From contig NC_084599.1 in the NCBI RefSeq assembly GCF_033807715.1, positions 248,001 through 312,000 on the forward strand: a stretch of DNA of 64,000 bases. Direction: 5' to 3'. The notes under the pieces were generated by a model. It was not told the origin of the DNA. It did no database searches and saw only the letters and a list, made by a program, of their open reading frames with translations. Positions 1 through 11,660 of this stretch are shown in pieces. The DNA is from Cololabis saira (taxonomy: Eukaryota; Chordata; Actinopteri; Beloniformes; Belonidae). Numbering within the stretch: the first letter of the stretch is position 1; every line of letters begins with the position of its first letter. The position numbers and the translations under genes are program-made.

Positions 1-330
1 AAGTTGTGTCCAATAGGAGAGAAGGTGGTGGAGGCTGCACCGACTCTTCTCCTTGCGCCGCGGTAGCACATACACAATGAATGGAGTTGTGTGGGTTGCT
101 GTGTCGATTATGTTCTCACTGCAAACGAACCACTCCAGGTCTGGAATGGAATCGGGCCAAGACCACCTCTCCTGGGCGATCTCGGCTCGCTTGTTTTGTC
201 CCGCATCCGATCGCGATTGCTGTGTTCACATGTACCAAACGAACCGATCTTTAGGGGGAAACGTTCCCTGTTTCGGAACAACTGCTCCAAACGGGACAGG
301 TGTGAACCCTAAGACTGAGAACATAATCTA
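1..330. repeat. Unclassified repeat remnant at window edge
   Basis: About the first 37 bases recur nearly exactly at 37091-37127, next to a hAT-like terminus there. This marks the window edge as lying inside an interspersed repeat. The rest, to about 330, resembles no family I can name. Short open frames on both strands show no recognisable domain and are not annotated as genes. Confidence 0.4.
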
Positions 331-1179
331 TGAAGCAGTGCCATTCACAAGACACTATATTTGGCCTTCTGTTGTCAGGACCAGAAGAAAAAATTGAATC
401 ATCCTTTCATCCATTCCCTGATTCACAATCGACCTCATTGGAAAAAAAACCTAAAACGTGATTGAGTCTCTGAGTGCCCATGCATTATGCAGTTGGACCG
501 GAGGAAGAGAAACAGTCCTAGAGACCACGGCAAGACTCTCTGAAGATGCAGATGGGAAGCCAGATGCTCTCAGTCTTCTTTTGAGCATGTGCTGATTTTC
601 TGCATGATAATTGTTTTCAAAAGAGAAGAGGACTCTGGAGAGTGACACAATAATTTGTCATTGCTGAAAGCTGTATGATTTTATTAACAACAAAGGATTG
701 AGATGCAAAAATTGGTTAAATAAGCTGATGAAATATATCTTGCTGTCAACCTGTTACCCTCAACCAGTATGGAAACGCTGGTCCGTCTATAAATTCCTTT
801 GGGGGGGCGTAGCCAATTTAGAAAGGGCAAAAGGCCCAAATTAATATATGAAAACCTCTATTTTCTTCCATCACAGGACACACATCCTTACTTACTATGT
901 TCGTGCATTTCACATCCTTGTCCTTAACATCTCCTTTTTTACCACCTGCTATAGAATGAATAAAAGACCATGCAAGTGAAACCAAATGGTTGCACACAAA
1001 CCGCCCACACTATCAAGCACAAATGGCTCATTACGTATGAAGTAGTTCAAATATTTGAACAGGTGCAGATATGCATATTAGTTCCAGAGGGCTTGCAAAA
1101 ACAGATCCACTTGGGTAACAGCATGTGCTGTTATGTAAGGAAGAAAAGTACAGAAACACACTTCTACCGTTCTAAAGTT
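331..1179. other. No recognisable gene or element
   Basis: This AT-rich stretch has only short open frames without domains or codon structure. I see no splice-flanked exon and no terminal repeats. It is best treated as unique or highly decayed DNA. Confidence 0.4.
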
Positions 1180-1183
1180 TTAA

Positions 1184-1428
1184 AGCAGCACAATGTAACT
1201 TTCAGCTTTTGTTGAGTTTGGCGGCTCCTTTGGACAAAAGCGGTAGTGCTTTACCAGTAGTGTGGAAGGGTTCCTACCATGCACCTCCAAGTTACATAGT
1301 GCCAGTGAAGGCGATACAGACCCCTCAGACCATGACAGAGGTTCATTAAACCTGTTGGAAGTTGATGTACCATCACAATGATAATGATGAAATATTATAT
1401 TAAGGTGGAAAAGTTACATTGTGCTGCT
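1184..1428. mobile_element. TTAA-target MITE A (245 bp)
   Basis: The ends form a near-perfect inverted repeat: the left end reads AGCAGCACAATGTAACTTT and the right end is its reverse complement. Each end is bordered by TTAA (1180-1183 and 1429-1432). TTAA duplication is typical of piggyBac and Kolobok transposons. There is no coding capacity, so it is a non-autonomous element. Its right TTAA is also the left TTAA of the next element. Confidence 0.75.
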
Positions 1429-1432
1429 TTAA

Positions 1433-1955
1433 AGGAGCTGTATGTAAGAGCAATAATAAAACGAATCATAAAATGACCCCGATATGTCAACAGACATTTA
1501 AAAATCATGTTCATTTCAAATACTTATGTCACTGACAACAGCACTCAAGCCAGGATATTCCAGTTTAAAAAGAGGGGTTGCAGCCCTCAACTGATGTTTA
1601 TGTTGTCATTTTTTGTTTTGGCCTGAAGCTCCACCCTCCACCTATCTCCCAATCACCAAGTCAGTATTGTTTCTGAAGCTCCACCCTCCACCTATCTCCC
1701 AATCACCAAGTCAGTATTGTTTCTGAAGCTCCACCCTCCACCTATCTCCCAATCACCAAGTCAGTATTGTTTCGGCATCCGGGTTGCCAGCTCGGCTCTA
1801 ATTATCGCAGCCATGGCAGCCTACGTTCCTGCTGCATTCTGCAGCCTACCTGGCAACCTCTGGTCGGGGGGAGGAGGGGGAGGGTACACGCCGCTCAACA
1901 ATATTTTGAAAGTGACTGCAGTACCAGTTTTGGCCATTTCTTACAGACGGCTCCT
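1433..1955. mobile_element. TTAA-target MITE B (523 bp)
   Basis: The termini are AGGAGC(T/C)GT(A/C)TGTAAGA in inverted orientation, bordered by TTAA at 1429-1432 and 1956-1959. It is non-coding. The interior carries three identical 50-bp tandem copies (1623-1772) and a GC-rich segment near 1780-1900. Kolobok or piggyBac affiliation is inferred from the TTAA target only. Confidence 0.7.
1623..1772. repeat. 3 x 50-bp perfect tandem repeat
   Basis: Three consecutive copies of a 50-bp pyrimidine-rich unit start at 1623, 1673 and 1723 and look identical base for base. They lie wholly inside MITE B. Identity across all copies suggests recent amplification, or collapse or expansion during assembly. 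Confidence 0.9.
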
Positions 1956-2147
1956 TTAAGTACCAATATTTAATAATAATAAAATATGATGATCTAAATA
2001 TAAGCTTTTTTTTAAGTAAATAAAAGACACGTGGCCCTTACTCATGGAGTTCTCTATGAAGTAATGAAGCCAAGATTCCCATGTCACAAAGGTGGATCAC
2101 TTTTAATCTGGCTAGATCTGAATTTCAGGTTAGATAAACACTACCTG

Positions 2148-3444
2148 GGGCCTCATTTAAAATGGAGTGCGTAGGATTCATACTAAAAGTGCACGTACGC
2201 TCAAAAGCCGAAAATGCCGTGCGCAAAAAAAAATCCGGATCAATAAAACCATGTGCACGCAGACTTCCACGCAGTCCAGCTGGAAGGTTGCGTAGCTGAA
2301 TCCGCCCCTTTACACGCCCAGAAATGCATATGGATGAGCCTGCTAAGCATGCGCAGTGGCTTTCTGCAGCCTGTTTGGCGCAGATCCATGGTTTGGCGTC
2401 AGAATGATAGAGAAGTAGCAGCCACCGTGACACTGACTTTCACGGAGACCTAGATGCTGTAGATGATGTGGAGGACAGGAAAACCACATTATTTGGTGGT
2501 CACAGTAAAAGTTAGAATAAGTATATAAATAGTATACAATAAAATAAAGTGAGTGGGTGGCAGCACGCCGTTGCTGCGCTAAACGCCGTGAGTTCCCCGG
2601 CGCAACAGGGGGGACATGCCCCCCGTCTTTTCAAAACCATGTTTTTTTTCCCCTTACTTTTTACAGTTTAAAAACTAACGGTAGGATCAGCCTTAAATTG
2701 CAAATTATCAAGACACTGTATGAAAGCGATACGAAAACGGCCCCGCAGCCCCGCTTCACCCCCCGCTCCCCCTCCTCCTCCTCTCCCGTCTCTCCTCAGA
2801 GCTGCTCAGGGCGGGTTTATGGTTCCGCGTCACCGACGCAGAGCCTACGCCGTAGGTGCGCGTCGCCGCGTACCCTACGCCGTAGGCTCTGCGTCGTTTT
2901 AACGCGGGACCCTAATTTAGGCACCATATACAAGCAGCACGTAAAGGTTTCACGCGCGCGTAAAACTCATATATATGAAGAAAAATCTGTGTCCCTTTAG
3001 GGAAGAAATGAGGGGCTCCGTGGGGCTCCCTAAACGCAGCCCCTCATTTGTTCTGTCCTAAAGCGGTGGGTGAAGAAGAGGCTGCAGCAGCAGCAGCTCC
3101 AGAGTCCTGACTGACAGCTTCACACACAGACGGACACGATCAGCGCTATATTATTTTATTTTATTATTTTATTATTTTATTATTTTAAGCCTGACATATG
3201 TTGTGATATGTGATGACATTATTAAGAGTATGACATGAATCTGGCTTCATTTCACCACCTCACAGCCTGCCTCGCCAGTTCCCCGTGTCTTAAGTAAATT
3301 CTTACGGGAGGGTCCTAGTTGCCGTAAAGATACGCAGATTTTTCGGTTAGTTTTTTCTTTTTAGATCCGAGGATTTGCGTAGATGGCGGCTTCCGCAACT
3401 TTCAGGTGCTTTTTCTGCGCAAGCAAGCTTTATAGATGAGGCCC
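2148..3444. mobile_element. GGGCCTCAT-ended foldback element (CTG target duplication)
   Basis: The left end starts GGGCCTCATTT and the right end is the reverse complement of GGGCCTCATCTATAAAG. CTG flanks both ends (2145-2147 and 3445-3447). The element is non-coding. Nested inside are a GGGGGGACATGCCCCCC hAT-like remnant (about 2575-2810), a palindromic MITE (2811-2922) and an ATTTT microsatellite (about 3150-3186). The right-hand terminal sequence recurs at about 21540, so the family is present at least twice in the window. Confidence 0.65.
2811..2922. mobile_element. Palindromic GC-rich MITE, copy 1
   Basis: This is one of five copies of a family in which a TTTATGGTTCCGCGTTA-like arm pairs with an inverted arm around a core of ACGCAGAGCCTACG(CC/GC)GTAGG repeats. 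The whole unit can fold on itself. It is non-coding and the superfamily is undetermined. It sits inside the 2148-3444 foldback element. Confidence 0.65.
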
Positions 3445-3447
3445 CTG

Positions 3448-3998
3448 AACATTACCTGCTCCAGCGCAGGTTCTGAGCTGAACTACTCAAGGAACTTTAA
3501 CTAGTATAGTTATACTAGTATAACTATTATAATAGTAGCATAATAGTATAATATTGTTTATTATTTTGTGCTGTTGTACAAAATGTTCTTTTCTGTGGAT
3601 ACTGCCCATATCGCTTGAATGTGTTTTAGAGACTAAAAAAATAATGTTGCCGAAATCCTTCTTTTTGTACTTTATACAATATAGTTGGTCAACACTCTTT
3701 TCAACAAACCTTTACTGTTTATGTAAGTGTTTGTACATGCTGTTTTTGTACGTGACAGCCAGCGACCTCCAACATCCAACTACAACACTTTAGGCATCCT
3801 AGTGTTTACATTGCTTAACGTGCATTAAACACGTTCATCAGCCAGGGGAAATAGCGGGCTGTAATCCTAAAACGCCTGCTGACAAAAATATTACTGCAGA
3901 GTTCCTTTTGAAGAAGTTTAATGCTATCTTTGAATGTGTCCATTTCACGTTTGTGTATGTATAATTCTGGTAAGCTAGAAACAAGGAGGATGTAAATT
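3448..3998. other. No recognisable gene or element
   Basis: This AT-rich DNA includes a short TATACTAGTATAACTATTAT palindromic stretch near 3505-3545. The single moderate open frame here (3554-3793) is AT-driven and lacks any domain. Confidence 0.4.
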
Positions 3999-4001
3999 AC
4001 T

Positions 4002-4364
4002 AGCCCCTTTCACACAGCCAGTTCGAGGCGGGAACGTTGCGCCTTTAAGCCGCCTCGCTGTTCTGTGTGAAAGTCACGGAGGCGGAATGGGGGGGCCAAG
4101 TGGCCCCACCAATAAGCCGGCAGCGGAGGTAGTCACAGAGCCGAAACGGGGTCTGTGTGAATGACACAGCCGGCATGCCGGCATGCCACTAGACGCTGAC
4201 GCTGTCGTCACGCCTCTGATTGCGGAACGCCGGCATGCTGTGTGAATTTACAGACGGGAGCGGCGTTATGCCGGCGTTGTATGGTTCTGTGTGAACCAAC
4301 AAAGGCGGCGTATTGGCAGGACTTCTTTACACCAATATTGCGGAATCTCTGTGTGAAAGGGGCT
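4002..4364. mobile_element. 363-bp MITE (ACT target duplication)
   Basis: The ends AGCCCCTTTCACACAG and CTGTGTGAAAGGGGCT are exact inverted repeats, flanked by ACT on both sides (3999-4001 and 4365-4367). The GTGTGAA motif recurs inside in both orientations, and the core has CCGGCATGCCGGCATG palindromes. It is non-coding. A 3-bp duplication fits a PIF/Harbinger-like mechanism, but this is inference. Confidence 0.7.
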
Positions 4365-4707
4365 ACTGTAAACACTGCAAAGCTTGTGGATCCCCCAGCC
4401 CATCCACTAACCCTCTTGGTAGAGACCCACATAGACCAGAAAAGCCTCGGACAGTAAAGATAGTGCCCCACTTACAACAAATGTACCTAAATGCTGCAAT
4501 ATATCAAAGGGGCATAAATGGGCTTTGAAAAACATGACCATATTTATTCCACTTTGATGGTGTAGCACTGAGGCTCATTTGTCCTACAGCTCTGGAGTAT
4601 AACATTTATAGATACCAGTCAGATGACTAGTCTACTTATTTTTCCTGTTGCTGTGTCACTCAGACAATTGTTTTGCTCACCCTTTGATTGATGTATATAC
4701 TTTATAT

Positions 4708-4893
4708 TGTGGTGGACACAATTACGGACCTCGGACCCAGCGAGATTGTAGGGAAAGGAGCGTGGTCACAGGGAGATGTATGGTTGCTTAGTTACGCATC
4801 TTCTCCGTCAGTTGTCAGTTGTCAGTTGTGATTCTGTTGTCTGGAATAAAGGCTTGTTGACCAACCTCTGGAGTCGTGCTTCATCCTGCCACA
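4708..4893 (+). repeat. 5' LTR of CsRn1-like gypsy element (186 bp)
   Basis: It begins TGTGGTGGACAC and ends CCTGCCACA, with the inverted TG...CA ends of an LTR. An AATAAA signal lies near 4845. The primer-binding site follows one base after the end. Confidence 0.7.
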
Positions 4894-4894
4894 T

Positions 4895-4905
4895 TGGTGA
4901 CCCCG
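4895..4905 (+). other. Primer-binding site, tRNA-Trp type
   Basis: TGGTGACCCCG is complementary to the 3' end of tRNA-Trp (ending CGGGGTCACCA). Minus-strand DNA synthesis of the retrotransposon would start here. It lies one base downstream of the LTR. Confidence 0.7.
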
Positions 4906-4913
4906 TTTTGAAC

Positions 4914-6582
4914 ATGTTCGAGGAAACGGAAGACATCTCGTCTTCATCTCGTCAGCCTCCGCAGCCCGCAAGTTCTGCTGCGGCTTTGAGGCTCCCTGAG
5001 TTTTGGCAGGAGGAACCAGGCTCGTGGTTTGAGCACATTGAGGCGCTGTTCCATCTGCGGGGAATCATGGAAGATGATTCCCGGTATCATCTGGTCGTCG
5101 TCGCTTTGGGCAAGCAGTCAACTCGGCAGGCCCTACAGCTGCTTCATGCGCCCCTGCGACGAGACAAGTAAGCAGCACTCAAACAGCTGCTACTCCAGAG
5201 GTTCAGCCTTTCCGCTGCAGAGAGAGCGGACATACTCCTCTCCCTGCCGGGTTTGGGTGACAGGTCGGCGGTGGATCTGATGGACCAGATGTTTTTACTG
5301 CTGGGCCCTGACGATGGCAGATTCCTGTTTCCGCATATTTCCCTGCGCCAACTCCCGCCGCCCGCACGCGCAGCGATGGCGCAGTCCAGCTGCCTTGCAA
5401 CGGGCAACTACTGCGGTTTGGCTGAGGAAGCGGATCGAGGCCTGCTCGCTACCCGGAGTTTGGCCGTTCACCACGTCACAACAAACCCCCAGCGATCGAC
5501 GTCGGAGGACGCGGACCCGGTGGTGGTGGCTGCAGTGAATACCCGGAGACGATGTGGGGCGGATCTGTGTTTCTTCCATCAACGTTTCGGCACCAAGGTG
5601 AGACGCTGCATCCCTCCGTGTCAGTGCGAGCCACCGGGAAGCCAGCGCTCAGTAGCAGCTGTGGGCGTCGGCAGTAAAGGTGAGCTGCCTTTCATTGCAG
5701 ACTCTGCATCAGGGAAACCTTTCCTGGTGGACTCTGGCTCCCAGCTGAGCCTCCTACCGCCGACCACCACGGACCAGTCAACCAGAGGTTAATCGCGGCT
5801 AACGGCTCCTCCATCACCTCTTTCGGGACCCGAAGTGACTGTATGCTTCCACGGGCGCCGGTTTGTGCTAACAGTTTGCTTGTGCATATTGCAAACCGCC
5901 GATTAATCGATGCAGTGTCTTTTATGACTTCCGTTTGAGACTGGGTGATCTGGGCCGCTAGAACACACTAACTTTTTAGCAGCAGGTAACGTGTTCCAAC
6001 GTCTGCTGGCTGATTTACCACGTCTGACCAAACCTGTTTTTTCCACCACAACAACCATGCATGGCGTTGAGTATTACCACCACAGGTTTTTTGTGCGTGC
6101 TCGTTGTTTAGATTCGCACAGGTTAGCCATAGCTAAAGAGGAGTTTGCCTCTATGGAGCAATTAGGCATAGTTAGACGCTCCAAGTGCCCCTGGGCCTCA
6201 CCGCTTCACATGGTGCCGAAGGCAGACGGTTCGTGGCGCCCGTGTGGGGATTTTTGCCATCTTAACAACGTCACAGTGCACGATTGCTATCCAGTCCCAC
6301 ACATCCAGGATTTTTCTGCACATTTAGCAGGGACAACCATCTTTTCAAAGGTGGATTTATGTGGTTACCACCAGGTTCCCATGAGAGCAGATGATGTGCC
6401 TAAGACCGCTGCAATTACCCCCTTTGGGCTTTTTGAATTTCTGCGAATGCCCTTTGGCCTGAAGGGGGCAGCGCAGACCTTCCAGAGGCTGATGGACTCT
6501 GTGTTGCGAGACCTCACGTTCGTGTTCATTTACCTTGATGACATTTTGGTGGCCAGTTCCTCAGCAGAGGAGCATTTGGCAG
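4914..6582 (+). pseudogene. Gypsy gag-protease-RT polyprotein, frameshifted and truncated
   Basis: Gag opens at ATG 4914 with LPEFWQEEPGSWFEHIEALF, the usual start of CsRn1-type gag, and hits a stop at about 5171. A second frame (5253-5792) carries a Cys/His stretch (CFFHQRFG...CIPPC) like the CHHC nucleocapsid motif of this group. It then has the protease active-site triad DSG (FLVDSGSQLS). Reverse transcriptase follows in 5991-6580 with the FSKVDLCGYHQ catalytic Asp block and the YLDDILVAS box. Several frame breaks and the missing RNase H and integrase show it is dead. The tail of the last open frame (from about 6583) is Tx1-type LINE ORF2, not gypsy. Confidence 0.75.
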
Positions 6583-6757
6583 GGCCAGCAGATCTGGTGT
6601 GGAGAGAAGTGGCCGGCTGCATACTCAGACATGTGAGTAACTTGGGACTGGATGCTGCTCTGTTTTTAACTGATTAAAATTTTGTAAGGTTAAATGGGTT
6701 ACCTCCATTTTATCAGGGTGTTTTTAAGTCATGGGCCCTTTTTTAAATGTGATTTGC
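6583..6757 (+). pseudogene. Tx1-type LINE ORF2 fragment, upstream piece
   Basis: The translation contains REVAGCILRHVSNLGLDAAL and then, after one stop, NGLPPFYQGVFKSWALF. I recognise both as the region downstream of the reverse transcriptase core in Tx1-group L1 elements of fish. It abuts the gypsy RT on the left. It is cut on the right by a CA-rich retroelement tail, after which a later part of the same protein type resumes at 7671. The intervening hundred or so codons are missing. Confidence 0.6.
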
Positions 6758-7670
<913 letters not shown>

Positions 7671-8140
7671 TCCTGCTGTGTCAAACCAGTGCCCATTCTG
7701 TCACCTTCGCGAGACAGTTTTCCATGTTTTTAGTGAGTGTAAGAGACTTTTACAGCTCTTCACTCTTTAAACCACTGTTTTTTGTCTTTTTAATGAAACA
7801 TTTTGCAACACAAAGTTTATTTATGATGCAGGATACAGGAGAAGCAATCAAAGGAAGTGGCAGCTCCTGAATTTTATTTCTGGTGAAGCTAAAATGGCGA
7901 TTTACATGACCAGAAAAAACAGAATAGAGGACAGAGCAGTTCAGGAGGCGGCCACAGTGTGGCGCTGCAACACCAGATGTAGACTGAGACTGGAATTCAA
8001 TTTTTATAAAATTATGAATGATTTGGATTGTTTTAAGAACCTCTGGTGTTACAATGATGTCCTTTGTAATGATGATATGATAATGATCATAATTGCGATT
8101 ATGGTTTACAGCTTAAGAAAACTCAAAAATCCTATCTAAA
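7671..8140 (+). pseudogene. Tx1-type LINE ORF2 C-terminal fragment
   Basis: The frame at 7671-7770 encodes CPFCHLRETVFHVFSECKRL. This is the C-terminal zinc-knuckle-like motif (CxxC...H...C) of L1/Tx1 ORF2 proteins. After a frameshift, 7894-8139 gives AKMAIYMTRKNR and WRCNTRCRLRLEFNFYKIM, the typical end of the same protein. It is the continuation of the fragment at 6583-6757. The final codons run into the hairpin of the Tc1 remnant. Confidence 0.6.
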
Positions 8141-8346
8141 AAAAATAATCTTATTTTTTGAGATAGGATATTTTAGTTTTCTTAAGCTGTAAACCATGAT
8201 CAGCAATATTAAAATAATAAAAGGCTTGCAATATTTCAGTTGATTTGTAATGAATCCAGAATGTATGACATTTTTGTTTTTTTAATTGCATTACAGAAAA
8301 TACAGAACTTTTATCACAATATTCTAATTTTCTGAGACAGTCCTGT
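8093..8346. mobile_element. Tc1-like transposon end with a long hairpin
   Basis: The right side ends TTTTCTGAGACAGTCCTGTA, which I recognise as a terminus of a Tc1-like family common in fish and frogs. The left part (8093-8204) is an almost uninterrupted palindrome with arms of about 50 bp and no real spacer, centred near 8150. No transposase is present. Confidence 0.55.
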
Positions 8347-8534
8347 AAATGTAGTCAAAATCAAGGCAAACAAAAGAAAACAAAACAAACGGCCAGCATT
8401 AAGTTGTGCTACTATGTATGTACTAATAGTAAGTAATTATAATGCATGGTATTACATTATCATCACTTTACCATAATACTACAATATAATAGAGAACAAT
8501 ATAGTTGAATAACTATATAAGAGTAGATATGCTA

Positions 8535-9301
8535 TAGGGATGCTGTGATCCAACTTTTTCACTTGATACCGATACCACAGCCCTAGTACCGATCCAATAC
8601 CGATAGCGATCCGATACCAGCGCATATTTCTATATCTCTGTTCTGACCAATAGGTTCACTTTTTTAGTACTTATTTTGTAGTGTGGAATAATAGAAAAGG
8701 CTTAATAAAGTGACATTACTCAGAATGAGAATAGATGAATAGTCCACAACAGTAGGTTAATATGACAAAATCTGAGCCATTATTAGATATTCAATTTTTT
8801 TTACATAAAATAGGCAGCAGCATTAAATAAAATAAATAACATCTCAACATGAAAAAGCCAATATGAAAAATCAAGCAAATTTAAAATCAAATTTACTAAA
8901 AGTAGGCTTTGTTTGACATCTGTTACCATAAATAAAAGTCATGACTTCCAAAGTCAGATACATTCTACTGCCAGTGGCCTGTGCTGCTGTGTGGTGAGAA
9001 CAGAACTAGAAATAACGTAGCGAGGTTCGAGGTGTTGAATTAAACGTTGAAATCCCACATTACTCACTACTGACAGGGGCTGGTCATCAAGCACAATAAA
9101 CTTCACAACTTTTCTGTAATTGCTTTTCCCTTCTTGCTGTCTCGTTGGAGTTGTTCACGCTTTTCAAATGTTTGTAACAACGTTGGTTGTTTGAGGGAGC
9201 CACCGGAGTGCGCTGTTATCATGTTAACATTAAATAAGATAGATTTGTCCAGGACATTTCTCTTGCGGGATGGGAGAAGACACTAAATCAATGCATCTCT
9301 A
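8535..9301. mobile_element. hAT-like non-autonomous element remnant
   Basis: The left end TAGGGATGC and right end GCATCTCTA are roughly inverted. The left part has the repeated CCGATACC/GATCCGATA motif of a common fish hAT-type repeat. No 8-bp target duplication is evident, and the interior is AT-rich and non-coding. Boundaries are approximate. Confidence 0.4.
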
Positions 9302-9442
9302 TTATTATGCCCGCATGATTTTTCAGAGTTTTGCGGGTGCGGGCGGGAGTGGATATAAACACTGCGGGTGCGGGCGGTAATGGTCAGAAATGCAGCAGGA
9401 GCGGGATGAAGGAAACAGTCCTTATCTACATATAACTATAAA

Positions 9443-10332
9443 CAGTGGTGGACAGTAACGGAGTAAATTTACTTGAGTACTGTACTTAAGTACATATCCA
9501 GAGGATTTGCACTTTACTTGAGTATTAGATTTCTTTGGTACTTATTACTCTTACTTGAATACATTTCCAAGACAAATATTTTTACTTTTACTTGAGTAAA
9601 TTTCTAGGAAGGCTGAAAAGTACTCATTACTTTCAGGTCTGCTCTTTTTTCTTCTTCCCTAAAATCCTATTGGACACAAGCTGTTTTTGTCAAAGGAGGA
9701 GACCTATCACAGTGCACGCTCTCAGACAGACATGGGGAGACAGTTTGTTATGCTCTATATTTCTATATTGTACTGGTACATGTCCTTCCTGTAAAGTTAA
9801 GTGACTTCAACATTGAGTTATTGAAAGCAGAGGTGTAGTTTTTTGTAAAGCAGTGGTCTTTGAGGGGGATCCAGACTTACTTGGTTGGTGCAGGTTCATT
9901 TGATTTCAGTTCATGATGGTTAATAAACTCTGCATCATCTGCTGTCCTCTTATGATCCCATTCATTTGATTTGTTTTTGGTGTTTCTGCAGGTTTTATAT
10001 AACATTGTGGTTCTAAAAGCAGCACATCAGTGCAGCTGGTTTCAAAGAGTTAATTATTATTAATTATATTAATATTAATTTAGAAAAAATATAGTAATTT
10101 ACTGATGTGGAATATAAGAAATTTACTCTTACTCTTACTCTTACTTTTACTTAAAGTAAATTTAAAAGTATTTACTTTCGGATACTTAAGTACCTTTAAA
10201 AGCAAGTACTTTTCTACTCTTACTCGAGTAATATTTTGACTGAGCTACTTTTACTTGTAACGGAGTAAATTTTGACCAGTAGTATTTGTACTCTTACTCA
10301 AGTACTGGGGTCGAGTACTCTGTCCACCTCTG
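9443..10332. mobile_element. hAT-type MITE (890 bp) with 8-bp target duplication
   Basis: The termini are CAGTGGTGGACAGTAACGG and the inverse of CAGAGGTGGACAGAGTACTC. Identical 8-bp duplications (ACTATAAA) sit at 9435-9442 and 10333-10340, diagnostic of hAT transposition. Both arms are rich in ACTTGAGTAC/AAGTAC motifs in inverted orientation. There is no transposase reading frame. Two relatives with related TIRs lie at 14225-14935 and 24676-25606. Confidence 0.85.
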
Positions 10333-10349
10333 ACTATAAATCAGTATAT

Positions 10350-10839
10350 ATTAATAGAGATATAGATACACAAATACTGTACGTATAATATAACTCAATA
10401 TATCCATATACATACATATAACATATCTATATCCATAATATACATCTATATATCTACATATATTGATAAATGTACATATCGGCATGTTTATTCGCATCTG
10501 TATTTTGAATAGAATGTTTCTTTGTATCTTTTTTTTAAATTGTGATATGTTTTGACTTTGCTCCATGCTCAGGCTGTTCCACAGTTTCACTCCATAGGTC
10601 GGCATACAGAAACTCTTCAGTGTTTTTGCGTCTGTTGAGAACTTTTAAATTAAACTGATCCCTGAGGTTGTAGCTCCCTCTCTTTAAAAAAATATCCCCT
10701 GTATTTGTCCCGGTAATGAACTATTCTTTGCTTTGAACATTAGTTGTGCTGTATTGAAACTGACAAGATCCAGAAATTTTTGTGATTTGGATTGTATAAA
10801 TAATTGATTAGTGTGATCCTGGTAACCTGCGTTGTGTAT
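10350..10839 (-). pseudogene. LINE ORF2 C-terminal remnant (copy A)
   Basis: Reading the minus strand from about 10830, several frames together give HTNQLFIQS, KFLDLVSFNTAQLMF and VKLWNSLS...FKKKIQRN. This is the C-terminal tail of a jockey-superfamily LINE ORF2, with an unrelated TA-rich sequence after it. It is frameshifted. The N-terminal part of the same LINE lies beyond an inserted repeat, at 11528-11660. The clade is not assigned. Confidence 0.55.
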
Positions 10840-10843
10840 AATT

Positions 10844-11520
10844 AGGGCCCATACACTTACAGTGTGAAGGCCCTATTGTAGGAATTTATTTTTTTTTTCC
10901 CACAAAATGAGGGCCTTTTTTCCCCCTAAACGTGCCCCAAAAGTCACCAAATTTTGCACCAAGCCAGGCCTGGGTAAAAAATTTGATATTTAATGGTTTG
11001 CATTAATGGGCGTGGCCTAATGGCTCAACAGCGCCCCCTAGAAAACTTTGCGCCTCAAGCCCCACAATACGGTTTGACGTACATGCACGAAAATCGGTAC
11101 ACACCTGTATCATGGCACAACTTAAAGAAAGGTTTCTTGGGGCCATGGCCGAAACCAAACAGGAAGTCGGCCATTTTCAATTAATCGTGTAATTTGGTGC
11201 AATTTATGCCATTACTCCGCCCGTTAATGCGGCCCGAACCGTAACGTGCACCCAGGTGTGTTATACATCAAAATGTGCATCTCCATCCTGCGATGATGCG
11301 CATTACTTTTCTCAGTCAAAAGCGTTACTGTGGCAACGATAGATGCCAAAAAGCGCGCCCCCCCTTCATCTGATTGGTCCATATTTGATAGTTCCTACTT
11401 TCTGCCATAATTTCTGAATGGATTATCATGGGTGGAGTCATCAGACTTAGTTTTGAGTCCTTGACCTTTATTGGTGAAAACTGCACGCGCGAGGGCCCGT
11501 TCATTGCTGCTTGCAGCTTT
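10844..11520 (-). mobile_element. AAAGCTGCAAGCAGC repeat, copy 1 (single-unit form)
   Basis: In minus orientation it begins AAAGCTGCAAGCAGC followed by a GGGCCCTCGC motif and ends ATGGGCCCT. AATT is duplicated at both sides (10840-10843 and 11521-11524). It has one internal unit, whereas copies at 15587 and 43184 have several tandem units. Internal landmarks are GGGGGGGCGCGC and a CACGTTACGGTTCGGGC block. It is non-coding and split a LINE copy. The class is unknown. Confidence 0.6.
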
Positions 11521-11527
11521 AATTGAT

Positions 11528-11660
11528 ATTTTATCTGAGAGTTGATGAGAGAGTTGATGTCCTTATTGAATTGGTCCTCAGTGTAGTAGCGGCAGGATAA
11601 TGTGGAAGAAGTTGTTTTAAGGATCAATGTCATTTTCAATGTCAAATTGGTGACGGTCAT
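11528..11660 (-). pseudogene. LINE ORF2 N-terminal remnant (copy A)
   Basis: The minus strand encodes YYTEDQFNKDINSLI, resembling the residues just ahead of the endonuclease domain of this LINE's ORF2. ORF1 lies upstream at 11793-12300 and the ORF2 C-terminus beyond the inserted repeat. The endonuclease and RT cores are missing, so this copy is internally deleted. Confidence 0.45.

Larger units (their letters stand above)
4708..6582 (+). mobile_element. Ty3/gypsy LTR retrotransposon, CsRn1-like, 5' part only
   Basis: The order is a short LTR (4708-4893), an 11-base primer site, gag, nucleocapsid-like Cys/His motif, aspartic protease and the front of reverse transcriptase. The sequence breaks off about ten codons after the YLDD box, where Tx1-type LINE sequence begins. 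RNase H, integrase and the 3' LTR are absent. Short LTRs and a tRNA-Trp-type primer site are characters of the CsRn1 clade of Ty3/gypsy; the clade assignment is inference from those characters. Confidence 0.7.
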
